Positions 17,069 through 26,911 of a stretch of 64,000 bases of DNA are shown here, piece after piece; the stretch's first letter is position 1; every line of letters begins with the position of its first letter. The DNA is from Chitinophagaceae bacterium DXS (GTDB taxonomy: Bacteria > Bacteroidota > Bacteroidia > Chitinophagales > Chitinophagaceae): the NCBI GenBank assembly GCA_030345135.1, contig CP128386.1, positions 2,135,261-2,199,260 on the forward strand. Direction: 5' to 3'. The translations under genes were made by a program, and so were the position numbers. The notes beneath the pieces are model-generated. The model saw only the letters and a list, made by a program, of their open reading frames with translations, searched no databases and was not told the DNA's origin.

Positions 17069-18283
17069 ATGGAATTAGCGGAAAAAATTGCGTTGTATAT
17101 TTTTTATGCGTTTGAAATATGGATAATGAGCTATTTTGTTATAGTGACTTTATTCGTATTGCTCGATCTTTTAAATGTAAGGTTTGCCAAACGCATATCA
17201 TATCAGAATCCACAGCTAAAGAACTATTCTTTTGCCGTGTTGGTTCCGCTCCACCAGAATATTGATTTTTTGGAACCGATCCTCGATTCGTTATTAAAAC
17301 AATCCTACAATAACATTTCTTTCTTTGTTATTGCCGACGATTGCCCGGCCATTAATCTGCCTTATGCGGATGAAAGGATTCAGATCTTCCATCCGCCGGT
17401 AGCGCTTCATTCAAAAATCAAGTCCATACAGCTGGCCTTGCAGCACATCCCCGAAGACAAGTTTGACGCCCTGGCCATTCTTGATGCCGACAACCTGGTG
17501 CATCCGGACTTTTTTAAGGTGATGAATGCATACTACAACAAAGGCTTTAAGGCAGTGCAAAGCACCCTTGCCCCAAAAAACATAGACACTACATTTGCCA
17601 GACTTGATACCATCAATGACCAGTACTACAATTTTATTGACAGGCGTGTTCCTTCAAAACTGGGTCTGAATGCGAACATTTCCGGCCGCGGTACAGTGGT
17701 GGATATCAAGATGTATAAATCTGTTTCTTACAATAGCCTGTTTGGTGGTTTCGATAAAAAATTACAATGCGAACTGGCCAAACAAACAACCATTGGCTAT
17801 GCATCTGATGCAATTCTTTACGACGAAAAAGTAAGTGACGGCAACAGCATGCAAAAGCAACGCACCCGTTGGATAAATGCCTACTTCAGGTATTTTAAAG
17901 AAGCGGGAAAAGTCTTCTTTGCGGGCTTATTCAAAGGAAATTTCAGGGTTATGTTTGCCGGCTATACCAATATGCGTCCGCCCCTTTTTATCCAGTTGTT
18001 CCTTGCCCTGGTAATATTGCTGATTAACGTATTGTTCTTTCCGAAGATGGTACCGTATGTGGCAATAATACTCGGGGCTTACCTGTTAAGTTTCTTATAT
18101 ATCGTAATCTTTAAGAACAAGCTACTTAGTGCAAAAGAAAGTATTAATACCGTGTTCAAGATTCCCTTGTTTATTTCAAGACAGGTTAAAGCACTTTTCA
18201 ATATAAAAAAAGCAAACCGTTCTTTTTTACAGACAGATAATTATAAAGCCGTTTTTATTGACGATATCTTGCATAAAAATTGA
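17069..18283 (+). CDS. Membrane glycosyltransferase family 2 (cellulose-synthase-like)
   Basis: 404 aa. N-terminal TM helix (about 10-32, IMSYFVIVTLFVLLDLL), then a GT-A catalytic domain with VLVPLHQNIDFLEP, the DxD motif in ILDADNLVHP, TED-like EL/AKQTTIGY region and the QxxRW motif in QKQRTRWINAYF of processive beta-glycosyltransferases. C-terminal TM helices (FIQLFLALVILLINVLF, VAIILGAYLLSFLYIVIF) follow. It probably adds or polymerises hexose units at the inner membrane. It sits 199 bp after the epimerase gene, beyond a terminator, and 68 bp before another GT2 gene. Confidence 0.86.
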   Translation: MELAEKIALYIFYAFEIWIMSYFVIVTLFVLLDLLNVRFAKRISYQNPQLKNYSFAVLVPLHQNIDFLEPILDSLLKQSYNNISFFVIADDCPAINLPYADERIQIFHPPVALHSKIKSIQLALQHIPEDKFDALAILDADNLVHPDFFKVMNAYYNKGFKAVQSTLAPKNIDTTFARLDTINDQYYNFIDRRVPSKLGLNANISGRGTVVDIKMYKSVSYNSLFGGFDKKLQCELAKQTTIGYASDAILYDEKVSDGNSMQKQRTRWINAYFRYFKEAGKVFFAGLFKGNFRVMFAGYTNMRPPLFIQLFLALVILLINVLFFPKMVPYVAIILGAYLLSFLYIVIFKNKLLSAKESINTVFKIPLFISRQVKALFNIKKANRSFLQTDNYKAVFIDDILHKN

Positions 18284-18351
18284 TAAGTTATTATATTAGA
18301 ATTATCCTGGCTGCAGAAGCTAAAGTTTAAACGGGATTTAAAAAAATAAAT

Positions 18352-19203
18352 ATGCGCATCTTTAAAAACCCTGATTGGATAAAAGAGTTTGAGTATCCAT
18401 ACGAGAGTTTCGATCAGATTCCCCAAAAGGTTTTTGACGAGATTAATGAGGGGCTGGATAAAATACAATCCCCTACGCCAAAGGTGAGCATTATTATCAC
18501 TGCATGGAATGAGGAAACGAACATTATACGCTCTGTTGGCAGCTTGTCTAAACTAAAAACTAAAATCCCTTTCGAAATTATTCTTATCAATAACAACTCC
18601 AGCGACAGAACGCAGGATACAATGGACCGGCTTCATGTAAAGAACTTTTTCCAGGGTAAACAAGGCTGGGGTCCGGCAAGGCAGATGGGACAGGAAAAAG
18701 CGTTGGGTGAATATATTTTACTTGCTGATGCAGATTGCCTTTACCCGGACTGCTGGCTTGATGAAATGGTGAACGTTCTTGTTAAGCCCGGTGTAGTTGC
18801 CGTTTACGGCAGATATTCATTCATAAGCGAACCCGGATTTCCACGCTGGCAGCTGTCTATACTGGAAACTTTTAAAGATATAATTGCAGAAGTCCGCCAG
18901 ATAAAAAGACCTTACCTGAATACGTATGGCCTTAGCATGGGTTATGTAAAAAAATATGGTCTTGAAGCGGGCTTCGTTAACAACAATTTCAGGGGTAATG
19001 ATGGCCGCCTTGCTTACGATCTGATGGCATACGGGAAAATTAAACAGGTACGATCAAACAAAAGCCGCGTATGGACAGGCCCAAGAACGCTACAGAAAGA
19101 TGGCAGCCTTAGCAATGCTCTGAAGAAAAGAATACTTCGCGAAGTGAAACGTTTCTCTATTTATTTCCATACGCATGTGAAGTATCATGCGCCGAAAGAC
19201 TAG
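18352..19203 (+). CDS. Glycosyltransferase family 2
   Basis: 283 aa soluble GT-A enzyme. KVSIIITAWNEETNI (donor site), ILINNNSSDRT, GKQGWGPARQMG, the DxD motif LLADADCLYPD, and the acceptor-loop region FRGNDGRLAYDLM. No TM helix. A stand-alone 40-residue N-terminal extension (IFKNPDWIKEFEYPYES) precedes the domain. It is likely co-transcribed with the upstream GT2. The TAG stop at 19201-19203 runs straight into a family B heptad array. Confidence 0.86.
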   Translation: MRIFKNPDWIKEFEYPYESFDQIPQKVFDEINEGLDKIQSPTPKVSIIITAWNEETNIIRSVGSLSKLKTKIPFEIILINNNSSDRTQDTMDRLHVKNFFQGKQGWGPARQMGQEKALGEYILLADADCLYPDCWLDEMVNVLVKPGVVAVYGRYSFISEPGFPRWQLSILETFKDIIAEVRQIKRPYLNTYGLSMGYVKKYGLEAGFVNNNFRGNDGRLAYDLMAYGKIKQVRSNKSRVWTGPRTLQKDGSLSNALKKRILREVKRFSIYFHTHVKYHAPKD

Positions 19204-19278
19204 TGAAGGTGAATGGTGAATAGTCAATGGTGAAAAGTGCAACAGGTTAATTGAAAATTGACAGTTGAAAATTGAAAA
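19203..19278. repeat. Composite heptad array, family B then family A
   Basis: GTGAATG-type units run from 19203 to 19236, followed by GTGCAAC and AGGTTAA, then four family A units TTGAAAA, TTGACAG, TTGAAAA, TTGAAAA (19251-19278). It begins on the last base of the GT2 stop codon. Confidence 0.88.
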
Positions 19279-19326
19279 TGGCGGTTGATTAACATCAAAT
19301 TGGTTTCCTATTCTCCAAATAGACAA

Positions 19327-19355
19327 AGGGGCAGATTATCTGCCTCTTTTTTTTT
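19327..19355 (+). terminator. Rho-independent terminator
   Basis: Stem AGGGGCAGA / TCTGCCTCT with a 3-nt loop (TTA) and a run of nine T residues. It terminates the plus-strand GT2 transcript. Confidence 0.88.
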
Positions 19356-19363
19356 GGGGAATG

Positions 19364-19437
19364 GTGAAGAGTGAGTAGTGAAAGGTGTTACAGGTTTATT
19401 TTAGTTGAGAGTTGAAAGCTGACAATTGAAAATGGTG
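19364..19437. repeat. Second copy of the composite heptad array
   Basis: Family B units GTGAAGA, GTGAGTA, GTGAAAG, GTGTTAC (19364-19391), a spacer with CAGGTTTA, then family A/F-like units AGTTGAG, AGTTGAA, AGCTGAC, AATTGAA (19403-19430). The order of parts and the trailing ATCAAATTG match the block at 19203-19310, so the two look like a diverged duplication. Confidence 0.8.
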
Positions 19438-19469
19438 GCTGCTTAATATCAAATTGATTTTTGCGCCGT

Positions 19470-19566
19470 GGTTCGTGCTCACGAAACACATACAAAACAA
19501 TGTCAAATTTGAACAATCTAATTTGTTACTAAATGAACATGTTTTTTGGTTCGTGAGACACGAACC
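19470..19566. repeat. REP-like pair of palindromes
   Basis: GGTTCGTGCTCACGAA (19470-19485) and TTCGTGAGACACGAACC (19550-19566) are each self-complementary and also complementary to one another across a 64-bp AT-rich centre. No coding sequence. Confidence 0.7.
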
Positions 19567-19636
19567 AAGGCCACGCAACACGGCAACGACAATGATGAAT
19601 ACTAAAAAAATTTGTTTCTCTATATCTTAATACGCA

Positions 19637-19661
19637 AAAAGGGCAGATGATCTGCCCTTTT
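19637..19661. terminator. Bidirectional terminator between convergent genes
   Basis: AAAAGGGCAGA / TCTGCCCTTTT with a 3-nt loop (TGA); A-run on one side and T-run on the other, between the plus-strand GT2 and the minus-strand SGNH gene. Confidence 0.82.
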
Positions 19662-19721
19662 CATTTTATAAAATGCCTTGAAATAATACCGTCTCAGCTA
19701 GAATAATCACAGACTGAATGT

Positions 19722-19800
19722 TTCACTATTCACCATTCACTATTGACTATTCACCACTCACTACAGCCATTGTCCATTATCACCTTTCAATTGTCAATTA
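19722..19800. repeat. Heptad arrays B and A abutting the SGNH-protein stop
   Basis: TTCACTA-type units in strict 7-nt phase at 19722-19742 and, after one extra base, at 19743-19763. Family A units (TTGTCCA, TTGTCAA) run to the TTA that is the stop codon of the minus-strand gene. Confidence 0.85.
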
Positions 19801-20649
19801 ATTCGTGCTCGGCCTTTGAAACATAACTGTTGTCATTGCATTTGCACCGGATATGTTGGTGTGTACACGATCGGCAAACATGTTGTTATCCAGTTCACTT
19901 TTGTTTAGATCTGTAAACACATACTTCTTCTGATCAAAGAAAGCAGTTATTTCGTTGTAATCATTAAATCTCTTTAATGATGGCGGATAATAAGGAGCAA
20001 GGAAGAAATGAGCTGTATTGCCATGAGAACTACACAACTGCTGTATAGAATCTATCATCTGTTCAAAAGCCTTCTTATCCGTAATCATTGGCATTACGCC
20101 ACCGCTCGCAACTTTTTTACCTGTTTCGCTTGAGATAATGCGTGAGCTGATAGAATGATCATCAGGCTTGTTATAGAAATACATGCTTCTTAAAAAGAAA
20201 ATAGAATTAAGCCTTAACAAAGGCAATACATCATACTTTTTTGAAGGAATAATTTTTTTAAATGACTCCGAATTTGAAATAAAGAAAGAATAATCCTGGT
20301 CATCATCCTTTGGTGCATCAAAAGCGGTTATCTCAATAAATATTTCGGAACCCTTATTATGTTTGTTAATCTCGTCAATTACAGGAAATATATAATTAGC
20401 GGTCATACCGTTAAATCCAAGATTGATCAGATCCAGTCCCAGTGTTTCACGAGCCAGTTTTTCATTAACTGTGTTCATTGCCCTTGAGTTTCCAAGAACA
20501 AAATATTTATGCTCAGGTTGCCTGAAGAAACGGCTGTATCTGAATTGAGAATGATTATCCAATGTATGCTTGAATGCGATAAAAAGCAGATACTGACAAA
20601 CCCACACAGCCAAGAACAAATAAAAAATACGCAATAAGAATTGTTTCAT
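19798..20649 (-). CDS. SGNH-like (DltD/AlgX-type) protein, MBOAT partner
   Basis: 283 aa. One N-terminal TM helix (FYLFLAVWVCQYLLFIAF) leaves the rest in the periplasm. Block I is FVLGNSRAMNTVN (nucleophilic Ser in GNSR) and the C-terminal block is FADRVHTNISG (Asp and His), the spacing expected for an SGNH hydrolase fold. Its stop-to-start distance to the MBOAT gene is 5 bp. In alginate, cellulose and teichoic-acid systems an MBOAT protein passes an acyl group across the membrane and an SGNH protein places it on the polymer; this pair probably acetylates the EPS. Overall similarity to named families is low. Confidence 0.72.
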   Translation of the reverse strand: MKQFLLRIFYLFLAVWVCQYLLFIAFKHTLDNHSQFRYSRFFRQPEHKYFVLGNSRAMNTVNEKLARETLGLDLINLGFNGMTANYIFPVIDEINKHNKGSEIFIEITAFDAPKDDDQDYSFFISNSESFKKIIPSKKYDVLPLLRLNSIFFLRSMYFYNKPDDHSISSRIISSETGKKVASGGVMPMITDKKAFEQMIDSIQQLCSSHGNTAHFFLAPYYPPSLKRFNDYNEITAFFDQKKYVFTDLNKSELDNNMFADRVHTNISGANAMTTVMFQRPSTN

Positions 20650-20654
20650 AAAAA

Positions 20655-22028
20655 CTAGAATTGAAAATAAATAAATCCTCCGCCTGTAAAAGTTCCAAAC
20701 AGTATAATGTGTAACACTAATATCAAATCAATTAAAAGAGTAGTGTACTTGCCTTTCTTTTCGAAATACCTGTAGAAGAATAAATCGAAAATGAAAAGCA
20801 CAAATGCCAGGTACAACGCTTTTACAGACAGGAATGTATCTGCTACGGCAAAATTATGCACGTGGAAAATACTTTTCAGAATATACATAGAATCAGCCAA
20901 TGAATGTGATCTGAAGAATACCCACGTTAAAGTTGTTAATGTAAACGTTACAAGAATCGCAATAATATTTGGAACGCGAATTTTAATGTAGCGTTGCAAT
21001 ATCAGGAATAACCCATGTAAACCGCCCCAGATGATGAAATTGTAACTTGCTCCATGCCATAAACCACCAAGAAGCATGGTTACCATCAGGTTCTGATTCA
21101 TCCTGAATTTACCCTTGCGGTTACCACCCATTGGTATATACAGGTAGTCTCTTAGCCATGATGACAGGGAAATGTGCCATCTTTCCCAGAAGTCGCTGAA
21201 GTTTTTAGCAAAATATGGACGATTGAAGTTGATCTTTAATTCTATTCCGAAAATTTTACCAAGACCCAGCGCTATATCAGTATAACCCGAGAAGTCACAG
21301 TAAATCTGTACAGAGTAAAGGAAGAGGGAAAACAAAATCTGGAATGGTGATACAACATAAAGATTGGAATATGTAAAATCAACCATTACCGCAAGCGTAT
21401 CTGCAATTGCCACTTTTTTGAAAAATCCGACCACAATCTGAGACATGCCCATTATCATTCTGTCCTTATCTATATAACGTTGTGTCAACAATTTTGGCAA
21501 CATATCTCTTGCCCTGGAAATTGGACCGGCAACCAGTTGAGGAAAGAAAGCTACGAATGATGCATACGCAACGTAGTTACGTGTAGGCTCTACCTTTCGG
21601 TGATAAACGTCTATAGTATAAGAAAGAGAGTGAAATGTATAAAATGAGATCCCGGCCGGCAGAATGATATTCAGCAAATGGATCTGCAGCGGAATACCGG
21701 AAGCCGTAAAAAAATCATTAAACGAGTTTAAAAAGAAGTTGGTGTATTTAAAGAAGGCCAGGAAACCAAGGTTGATACAGATAATTGTAACCAGCAACAT
21801 CTTTCGTTTTTGCTGGCTCTGCTCGCTATGTATTCTTAATGCAAAGAAATAATCGAGAACAGTTGTAAGGATCAATAAAAAAAGAAAACGAACATCCCAG
21901 TAGGCATAAAAGAAAAAACTCGATATAAGGATGAAAATATTTTGCAGCTTTAAGTTTTTCATCAACATAAAGTAGATGATAAAAAATATCGGCAAAAAAA
22001 TGAAAAACGCCACTGAATTAAAAACCAT
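20655..22028 (-). CDS. MBOAT family O-acyltransferase (AlgI/DltB-like)
   Basis: 457 aa multi-pass membrane protein. Typical AlgI features: N-terminal VFNSVAFFIFLPIFFIIYF, SFYTFHSLSYTIDVYHRK, LVAGPISRARDMLP, YCDFSGYTDIALGLGKIFG, FNRPYFAKNFSDFWERWHISLS, the GGLWHGASYNFIIWGGLHG segment with the catalytic His residues, and WVFFRSHSLADS. It moves acetyl (or another acyl) groups to the periplasmic face for polysaccharide O-acylation, with the adjoining SGNH protein. Confidence 0.93.
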   Translation of the reverse strand: MVFNSVAFFIFLPIFFIIYFMLMKNLKLQNIFILISSFFFYAYWDVRFLFLLILTTVLDYFFALRIHSEQSQQKRKMLLVTIICINLGFLAFFKYTNFFLNSFNDFFTASGIPLQIHLLNIILPAGISFYTFHSLSYTIDVYHRKVEPTRNYVAYASFVAFFPQLVAGPISRARDMLPKLLTQRYIDKDRMIMGMSQIVVGFFKKVAIADTLAVMVDFTYSNLYVVSPFQILFSLFLYSVQIYCDFSGYTDIALGLGKIFGIELKINFNRPYFAKNFSDFWERWHISLSSWLRDYLYIPMGGNRKGKFRMNQNLMVTMLLGGLWHGASYNFIIWGGLHGLFLILQRYIKIRVPNIIAILVTFTLTTLTWVFFRSHSLADSMYILKSIFHVHNFAVADTFLSVKALYLAFVLFIFDLFFYRYFEKKGKYTTLLIDLILVLHIILFGTFTGGGFIYFQF

Positions 22029-22467
22029 AATGTATTTTATTAAACCTTGTATAAATGTTGGCTAACAATCTATAGGATAAGTATACGTTATGACTTTCAA
22101 AAAGGATATGTGAATACAACCAGATACTCTTTCAGACTATGACAAATATCCGGCAATTTTTTGATTTGTTTACTCAAACCTGGGCAGGGTCTGCTAAAAG
22201 TTACAATTGCTGATATCCGTGGAATTTCATAGGTTTAGTTAGTACAATAATTAAACTGATTATCACAATTTTAAGCAATCTTAAAATATCTAATAGTTTA
22301 ATTACTAAACATCTGTAGCAAATCTAAATTATTTTTTCTATTAGAAAAATAATTTTGGCAGAAACATGAGCGTTCGGCCTATAATTCTTTCGGTAAGTGC
22401 TTGCTATTACATATTAAACAAAAGGCATTAATTCCAATCACCAATAAGGGCATCGCTTTAGAAAAAT
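22029..22467. other. Spacer upstream of the MBOAT gene, no gene seen
   Basis: AT-rich region with no credible frame. A short dyad TTATTTTTTCTATTAGAAAA lies near 22330. It must carry the MBOAT/SGNH promoter; no exact consensus is visible. Confidence 0.55.
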
Positions 22468-22500
22468 AAAGGGAGGCAAGTATAGACCTTGCCTCCCTTT
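22468..22500 (-). terminator. Terminator of the 1464-aa protein gene
   Basis: Perfect 13-bp stem AAAGGGAGGCAAG / CTTGCCTCCCTTT with a 7-nt loop, flanked by A/T runs on both sides; 16 nt after the stop codon. Confidence 0.92.
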
Positions 22501-22516
22501 ATTTTTTATGGCATTA

Positions 22517-25500
22517 CTATTTACCTGCTTTTACAAACTTGCCTGTAAATTTCTGGTTTCCTATCATTACTTCTGCAAAGTACATTCCGGAAGATAGTTT
22601 ACTAACATCTACCCTATCCTGCCAGTACGCCATTTCTTTAGCATTGCCATTCTGCAGAACCAACATTCTTCCATTCATATCAGAAACCCTTATCGTTACC
22701 TTGCCCATTGTATTGTTGTTCAGAGAAAGGTTCAGATAATCTATTGCGGGAACAGGAGCCATTTTTAGAACCGTTGCACCCAATGTGTTGTCAATTTTCA
22801 GTTTGTTGGATACCGATACTTTCACCAGTGCGGAATCACTCATATTGTTATTGTCTGTAACCTTTAGTTCGAATGTATAAACACCCTCGTTCAGATCAGA
22901 CAATTTCGCTTGTGAAAGCGCCTGATCACCAAGACTGAATTGTGAAGGTCCAGAAATATATCTCCATTGGTAATTTTTCAATACGGCACCAGCGTTCGCA
23001 ACTGATTTACTACCATCAAGTGTTACAGATTTTTGAGAGGACGTAAGATCAACATCAATGGTATTGTTAACTATCGCTGTCGGTCTTTCGAGTGCTACAA
23101 TCGCTGAATCTGTTGCTGTTCTTGATGCCGTGGTTGCTCCTGTAGAATATTGATATGAACCTGCATCCCATGTAAGCAATCGCTGCACGCCAACAATATC
23201 AGTTTTAAGACCGCTCAACAGACTTAAGATGTTCAGCGCCTTGCCTCTGGCTGGTGATGAGGAGGTCAATCCATAATTATTGCCCGCTGCATCTATAAAC
23301 TTAGCGGCGGCTAATTTATACACTGTTATGTTATTGGATTGCTTGTTCTTTACAACCGACACAATAGGTTTACCCATGTTGTAGCTCTGTATTCCTGTCA
23401 TGATAAAGAAGTTGTTGTAGAAGTAGTTATCACTTCCAACATTGCCGTAAGAGTTAAGCTGATACACACCGAATCTCTTAGGACTAACAATTGTGTTGTT
23501 GGAAACAAACACTGTCAATGCGGGCGCTCCGGTACGTGGACGATCGTCGATAAAGATGCCGCTCTGACCAAATGACAACGGATTTTTATCATCCCCAACA
23601 TTTACTACGAGGTTATTGTAAATGTAGTTTTTGCTTTGTCCCATTATCATGATACCTGCACCCGGACCGTTTGAAACTTTGTTATTATACACGGAAGCTG
23701 TAGCACCCGGAGAGATTAAGATCCCGGACATTTGTCCGGCTTTCATACCTACACCAAAATTGGAAACGGTGTTGTTATATACTTCTGTTCCTTCAGGTGC
23801 ACTTGCAACCTGGATCCCATCCCAACCGGAACTATCAACAACATTGTTGTATATCTTTAAATTATAAAATAACTGTGGATATATATTTTTGGTGACACCA
23901 CTGCAGTTAAGCGTTGCATACGGGAAAGAATAACCAACATAGAAGGCCTCGTTTAATACATCGTGTACATACAGGTCATGCAGTTTTACATTTCTCAGCG
24001 CACCGTTCTGCTGCCAGGTAATTGGATCACAGGTAGGATCAGTTTTAATCATCAAGCCAATAGAAGCCCTGTTGATTTCAATATTATTAAATTCAAAATC
24101 GGTGGACTCCGTTGATACCTTAATACCTAAACCACCATAAATACTTTTACCTGGTGTGGTGATTTTAAACCCGTATTTATCTGCACTTCCTGTGCCAGAG
24201 AACTGGAAGTAACTACTGTTTGTAATAAAAATGTTCCAGGGCGTTGCACCGTTAATTACAACCTGTCCACCGCAGTTCTTAAACTTGATGGGACTGGTTG
24301 CTGTTCCGTTGAACCCTATCAATCTTATCCTGTTGTAAATGCCACCTTTTATACATACTGTATTGCCTGGTTTCACACTTACTTCTCTTACAACGGTACC
24401 TGGTTTATTTACAGGGGCCCTGTCTGTTACATTGGTAGCCTGAACGCTTCCATCTGAATTTTTCTCCAGCGTAACATCACAACCGCAATTGTCTGTAGTT
24501 GACTGTTGAGTAACCTGGAAGCTGAATGTAGTAGTACCCGTTTTACCCTGTTCATCAGTAACAGTGAGCTTAGTTGAATAAGCTCCCGCTTTCAAACCGG
24601 AAATACTCATAGTTGAATCATACACACCTGTAGCTTCGTATGCAGGACCGGATGTTTGTGACCACGCGTAAGATTTAATTTTATTCTTAACGGTTGAATT
24701 GGAATGTGCATAAGACTCCCTGCCAGTGAGTTTTAAGGAATTATCCGGCAATGTAATTTTAGACGCACCTGTAATAACCGCCACCGGCGCATCCAGCTGC
24801 GTAGATGGAGCAACCACCTCAAACGCTATCTGAACTGTACTTCCGGCTCCGGTGTTGTCTCTAACAGTAAGCTGACTTACATATTTTCCCGGCTTTAAAT
24901 TTTTGCCGGTTATCGTAGACCGGTAGGCATTGTTTACAGTATATCCTTTGGGACCTGAAATTTGTTTCCATTTATATTTGGTAATACGCCTGCCTGATGT
25001 TGCATAAGAGCTTGTACCATCCAGCGTAATAGTTGTTGTTTTTACAGTCGTTGGTCCCTTCACAACAGCAGTAGGCCCTTTAGCAACGGACGATTTTGAA
25101 GAGAAAGTCGATTCTCCAACAGCTGTTTCCACTGCACCAAGCTGGTCAATGGTTGCAGTTTCAAAAGTTTCATTAGCAGATAAAGCCAGCTTTCCGGTAT
25201 CCGCTATCGAAGTCCTTTCATTCTTTTTGGAAGAATATACAACCAGTGCAATTCTTGCTGAACTGCTTTTGCCTTTGTCATCTGTTACAGTTAACTGGCT
25301 TATGTAGCTACCAGGTTTCAGATTCCATGCGACTATTTTTGATTTCGCAATACTGTTTACGCTGAACCCCTCAGGACCGGCAATTTGTTTCCAGTTGTAC
25401 TTAACAATCTTTCTTCCGCTTGCGGCTTTAGAACCTGAGCCATCAAGCGTTACAGAGCTGCCATTAACAACCGAAGGGCCTTTAATGAGGGCTTTCGGGG

Positions 25501-26911
25501 GCTCGGAGGAAGCATACACGGTGAATGATTTGGCAACTGAATTAGAAGAACCTTTTTCATCTTTTACGGTCAGCATAAACCTGTACGTTCCTATGCCTAA
25601 GTTGCTAAGTGTTGTTACCGCCGTTGACGGGCTGGAAATTTTGTACCCTTTAGCACCAGAAACGTAAGACCATTTGTAAGATTTAATAACGCCATCAGGA
25701 TCATAGGACGAACCTCCATTAAGCACAACCGCATCAACAGGAAGTGTTATACTTGCCACATCTTTCATCACAGCTACCGGCGGTTTGTTGGCTACCACCA
25801 AAATTGTTGCGCTTGCATTATCAGTTACACCGGCAGAGTTAGTCACAGACAATTCTACCTGGTACTTACCTGCACTTAAGTTGGTTAAAGTTGATTTTGC
25901 TGACGACGCGTTATTAATTTTATATCCCGCCGGGCCTGATACACATTTCCACGAATAAGATTTAATTGAAGTTCCGGTTGATGTAGTGGACTGGGAACCA
26001 TCCAGGCTGATTGAAGCTTTGGGGAGATCAACAGTTTCCGGAGCCACAATTTTAGCAGTAACTGAAGACGGATAATTATTGTCATCTGATTTGCCCCTTT
26101 TAAACTGGAACATCCATTCGTAAACATTCAATCCTCTCGGACGATAGTTGGGATCATACATTTTAGACCATGAATCATGACCTTTCTGATCAAAGATATC
26201 CATCAAAGGCTGTGGAGAAACCCTTGGTGAATAGTCCTTGAGACCATCATACCAGCTCAGTGAATACCTGATAGGAACTTTTGGATCGTTCCGGTTGCTA
26301 CACATCCACAATGGCATGTCTACTTTTGCAAAACGCGCGATGCCGGCAGCATTACCGTACACGCTTTCTGCAGACGTTACCACCGCGGCAACCTTGTTTG
26401 CTCCATCGTCTGAAATGCTTGGATAATAGATAGCGGTACCGCCACCGTGACTCAGACCTGTCATGTATATACGGGATTCATCAATCCTATATTTTTTCAA
26501 TACATAAGCCATTAAAGCCTTGTAGTCATCAAGGCTTCGTGATGTGTTTCTGTACTGCGGGGAAATTACGATCGGAGTAAAGGACTCGCCATTTACAGTA
26601 AATGTCTTCGGCCAGGAACCGTTCGCAATAAGCTTAGTGGGTCCCCATTTCAAAACCTTTTTCAGATCAGCCTGTGAACCCGAACCCAACTCACCCGAAC
26701 CATGAAAGAACAGGATCAGCGGATATTTCTTTCCGGACGTGTTATAATCCGCAGGCAAATACTCCCAGTAACCGCCGATACGATTCGTGATCTTCACAGT
26801 TATGGGCGTGTGCGTTTGCGAAAACAATTGTGATGAGAACGCGAGCAGTAAAAATAAAAATGTAAAATTCTTCCGATAATTACTTTTTAAAACTGAGTAA
26901 ATCTTTGCCAT
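22517..26911 (-). CDS. T9SS-exported esterase/PKD/beta-helix protein, 1464 aa
   Basis: The start is MAKIYSVLKS; a 20-residue in-frame extension upstream lacks a signal peptide and is rejected. Signal peptide 1-32 (FLFLLLAFSSQLFSQ). Alpha/beta-hydrolase domain about 35-275, like PHB-depolymerase/feruloyl-esterase lipoproteins: HGSG at 70-73, nucleophile Ser154 in TGLSHGG, likely acid Asp209 and His245. About 284-795: a series of PKD/REJ-like Ig modules with repeated LDGS and KSYSWK/KYKWKQISGP motifs. About 800-1175: a right-handed parallel beta-helix (GGIYNRIRLIGFNG, then YNN/VSNN turn repeats). One more PKD module, then a T9SS type A sorting domain about 1382-1464 (APVPAIDYLNLSL, GKVTIRVSDMNGR, SGMYFAEV). 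Probably a surface-anchored polysaccharide esterase or lyase-like protein; substrate unknown. Confidence 0.88.
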   Translation of the reverse strand: MAKIYSVLKSNYRKNFTFLFLLLAFSSQLFSQTHTPITVKITNRIGGYWEYLPADYNTSGKKYPLILFFHGSGELGSGSQADLKKVLKWGPTKLIANGSWPKTFTVNGESFTPIVISPQYRNTSRSLDDYKALMAYVLKKYRIDESRIYMTGLSHGGGTAIYYPSISDDGANKVAAVVTSAESVYGNAAGIARFAKVDMPLWMCSNRNDPKVPIRYSLSWYDGLKDYSPRVSPQPLMDIFDQKGHDSWSKMYDPNYRPRGLNVYEWMFQFKRGKSDDNNYPSSVTAKIVAPETVDLPKASISLDGSQSTTSTGTSIKSYSWKCVSGPAGYKINNASSAKSTLTNLSAGKYQVELSVTNSAGVTDNASATILVVANKPPVAVMKDVASITLPVDAVVLNGGSSYDPDGVIKSYKWSYVSGAKGYKISSPSTAVTTLSNLGIGTYRFMLTVKDEKGSSNSVAKSFTVYASSEPPKALIKGPSVVNGSSVTLDGSGSKAASGRKIVKYNWKQIAGPEGFSVNSIAKSKIVAWNLKPGSYISQLTVTDDKGKSSSARIALVVYSSKKNERTSIADTGKLALSANETFETATIDQLGAVETAVGESTFSSKSSVAKGPTAVVKGPTTVKTTTITLDGTSSYATSGRRITKYKWKQISGPKGYTVNNAYRSTITGKNLKPGKYVSQLTVRDNTGAGSTVQIAFEVVAPSTQLDAPVAVITGASKITLPDNSLKLTGRESYAHSNSTVKNKIKSYAWSQTSGPAYEATGVYDSTMSISGLKAGAYSTKLTVTDEQGKTGTTTFSFQVTQQSTTDNCGCDVTLEKNSDGSVQATNVTDRAPVNKPGTVVREVSVKPGNTVCIKGGIYNRIRLIGFNGTATSPIKFKNCGGQVVINGATPWNIFITNSSYFQFSGTGSADKYGFKITTPGKSIYGGLGIKVSTESTDFEFNNIEINRASIGLMIKTDPTCDPITWQQNGALRNVKLHDLYVHDVLNEAFYVGYSFPYATLNCSGVTKNIYPQLFYNLKIYNNVVDSSGWDGIQVASAPEGTEVYNNTVSNFGVGMKAGQMSGILISPGATASVYNNKVSNGPGAGIMIMGQSKNYIYNNLVVNVGDDKNPLSFGQSGIFIDDRPRTGAPALTVFVSNNTIVSPKRFGVYQLNSYGNVGSDNYFYNNFFIMTGIQSYNMGKPIVSVVKNKQSNNITVYKLAAAKFIDAAGNNYGLTSSSPARGKALNILSLLSGLKTDIVGVQRLLTWDAGSYQYSTGATTASRTATDSAIVALERPTAIVNNTIDVDLTSSQKSVTLDGSKSVANAGAVLKNYQWRYISGPSQFSLGDQALSQAKLSDLNEGVYTFELKVTDNNNMSDSALVKVSVSNKLKIDNTLGATVLKMAPVPAIDYLNLSLNNNTMGKVTIRVSDMNGRMLVLQNGNAKEMAYWQDRVDVSKLSSGMYFAEVMIGNQKFTGKFVKAGK

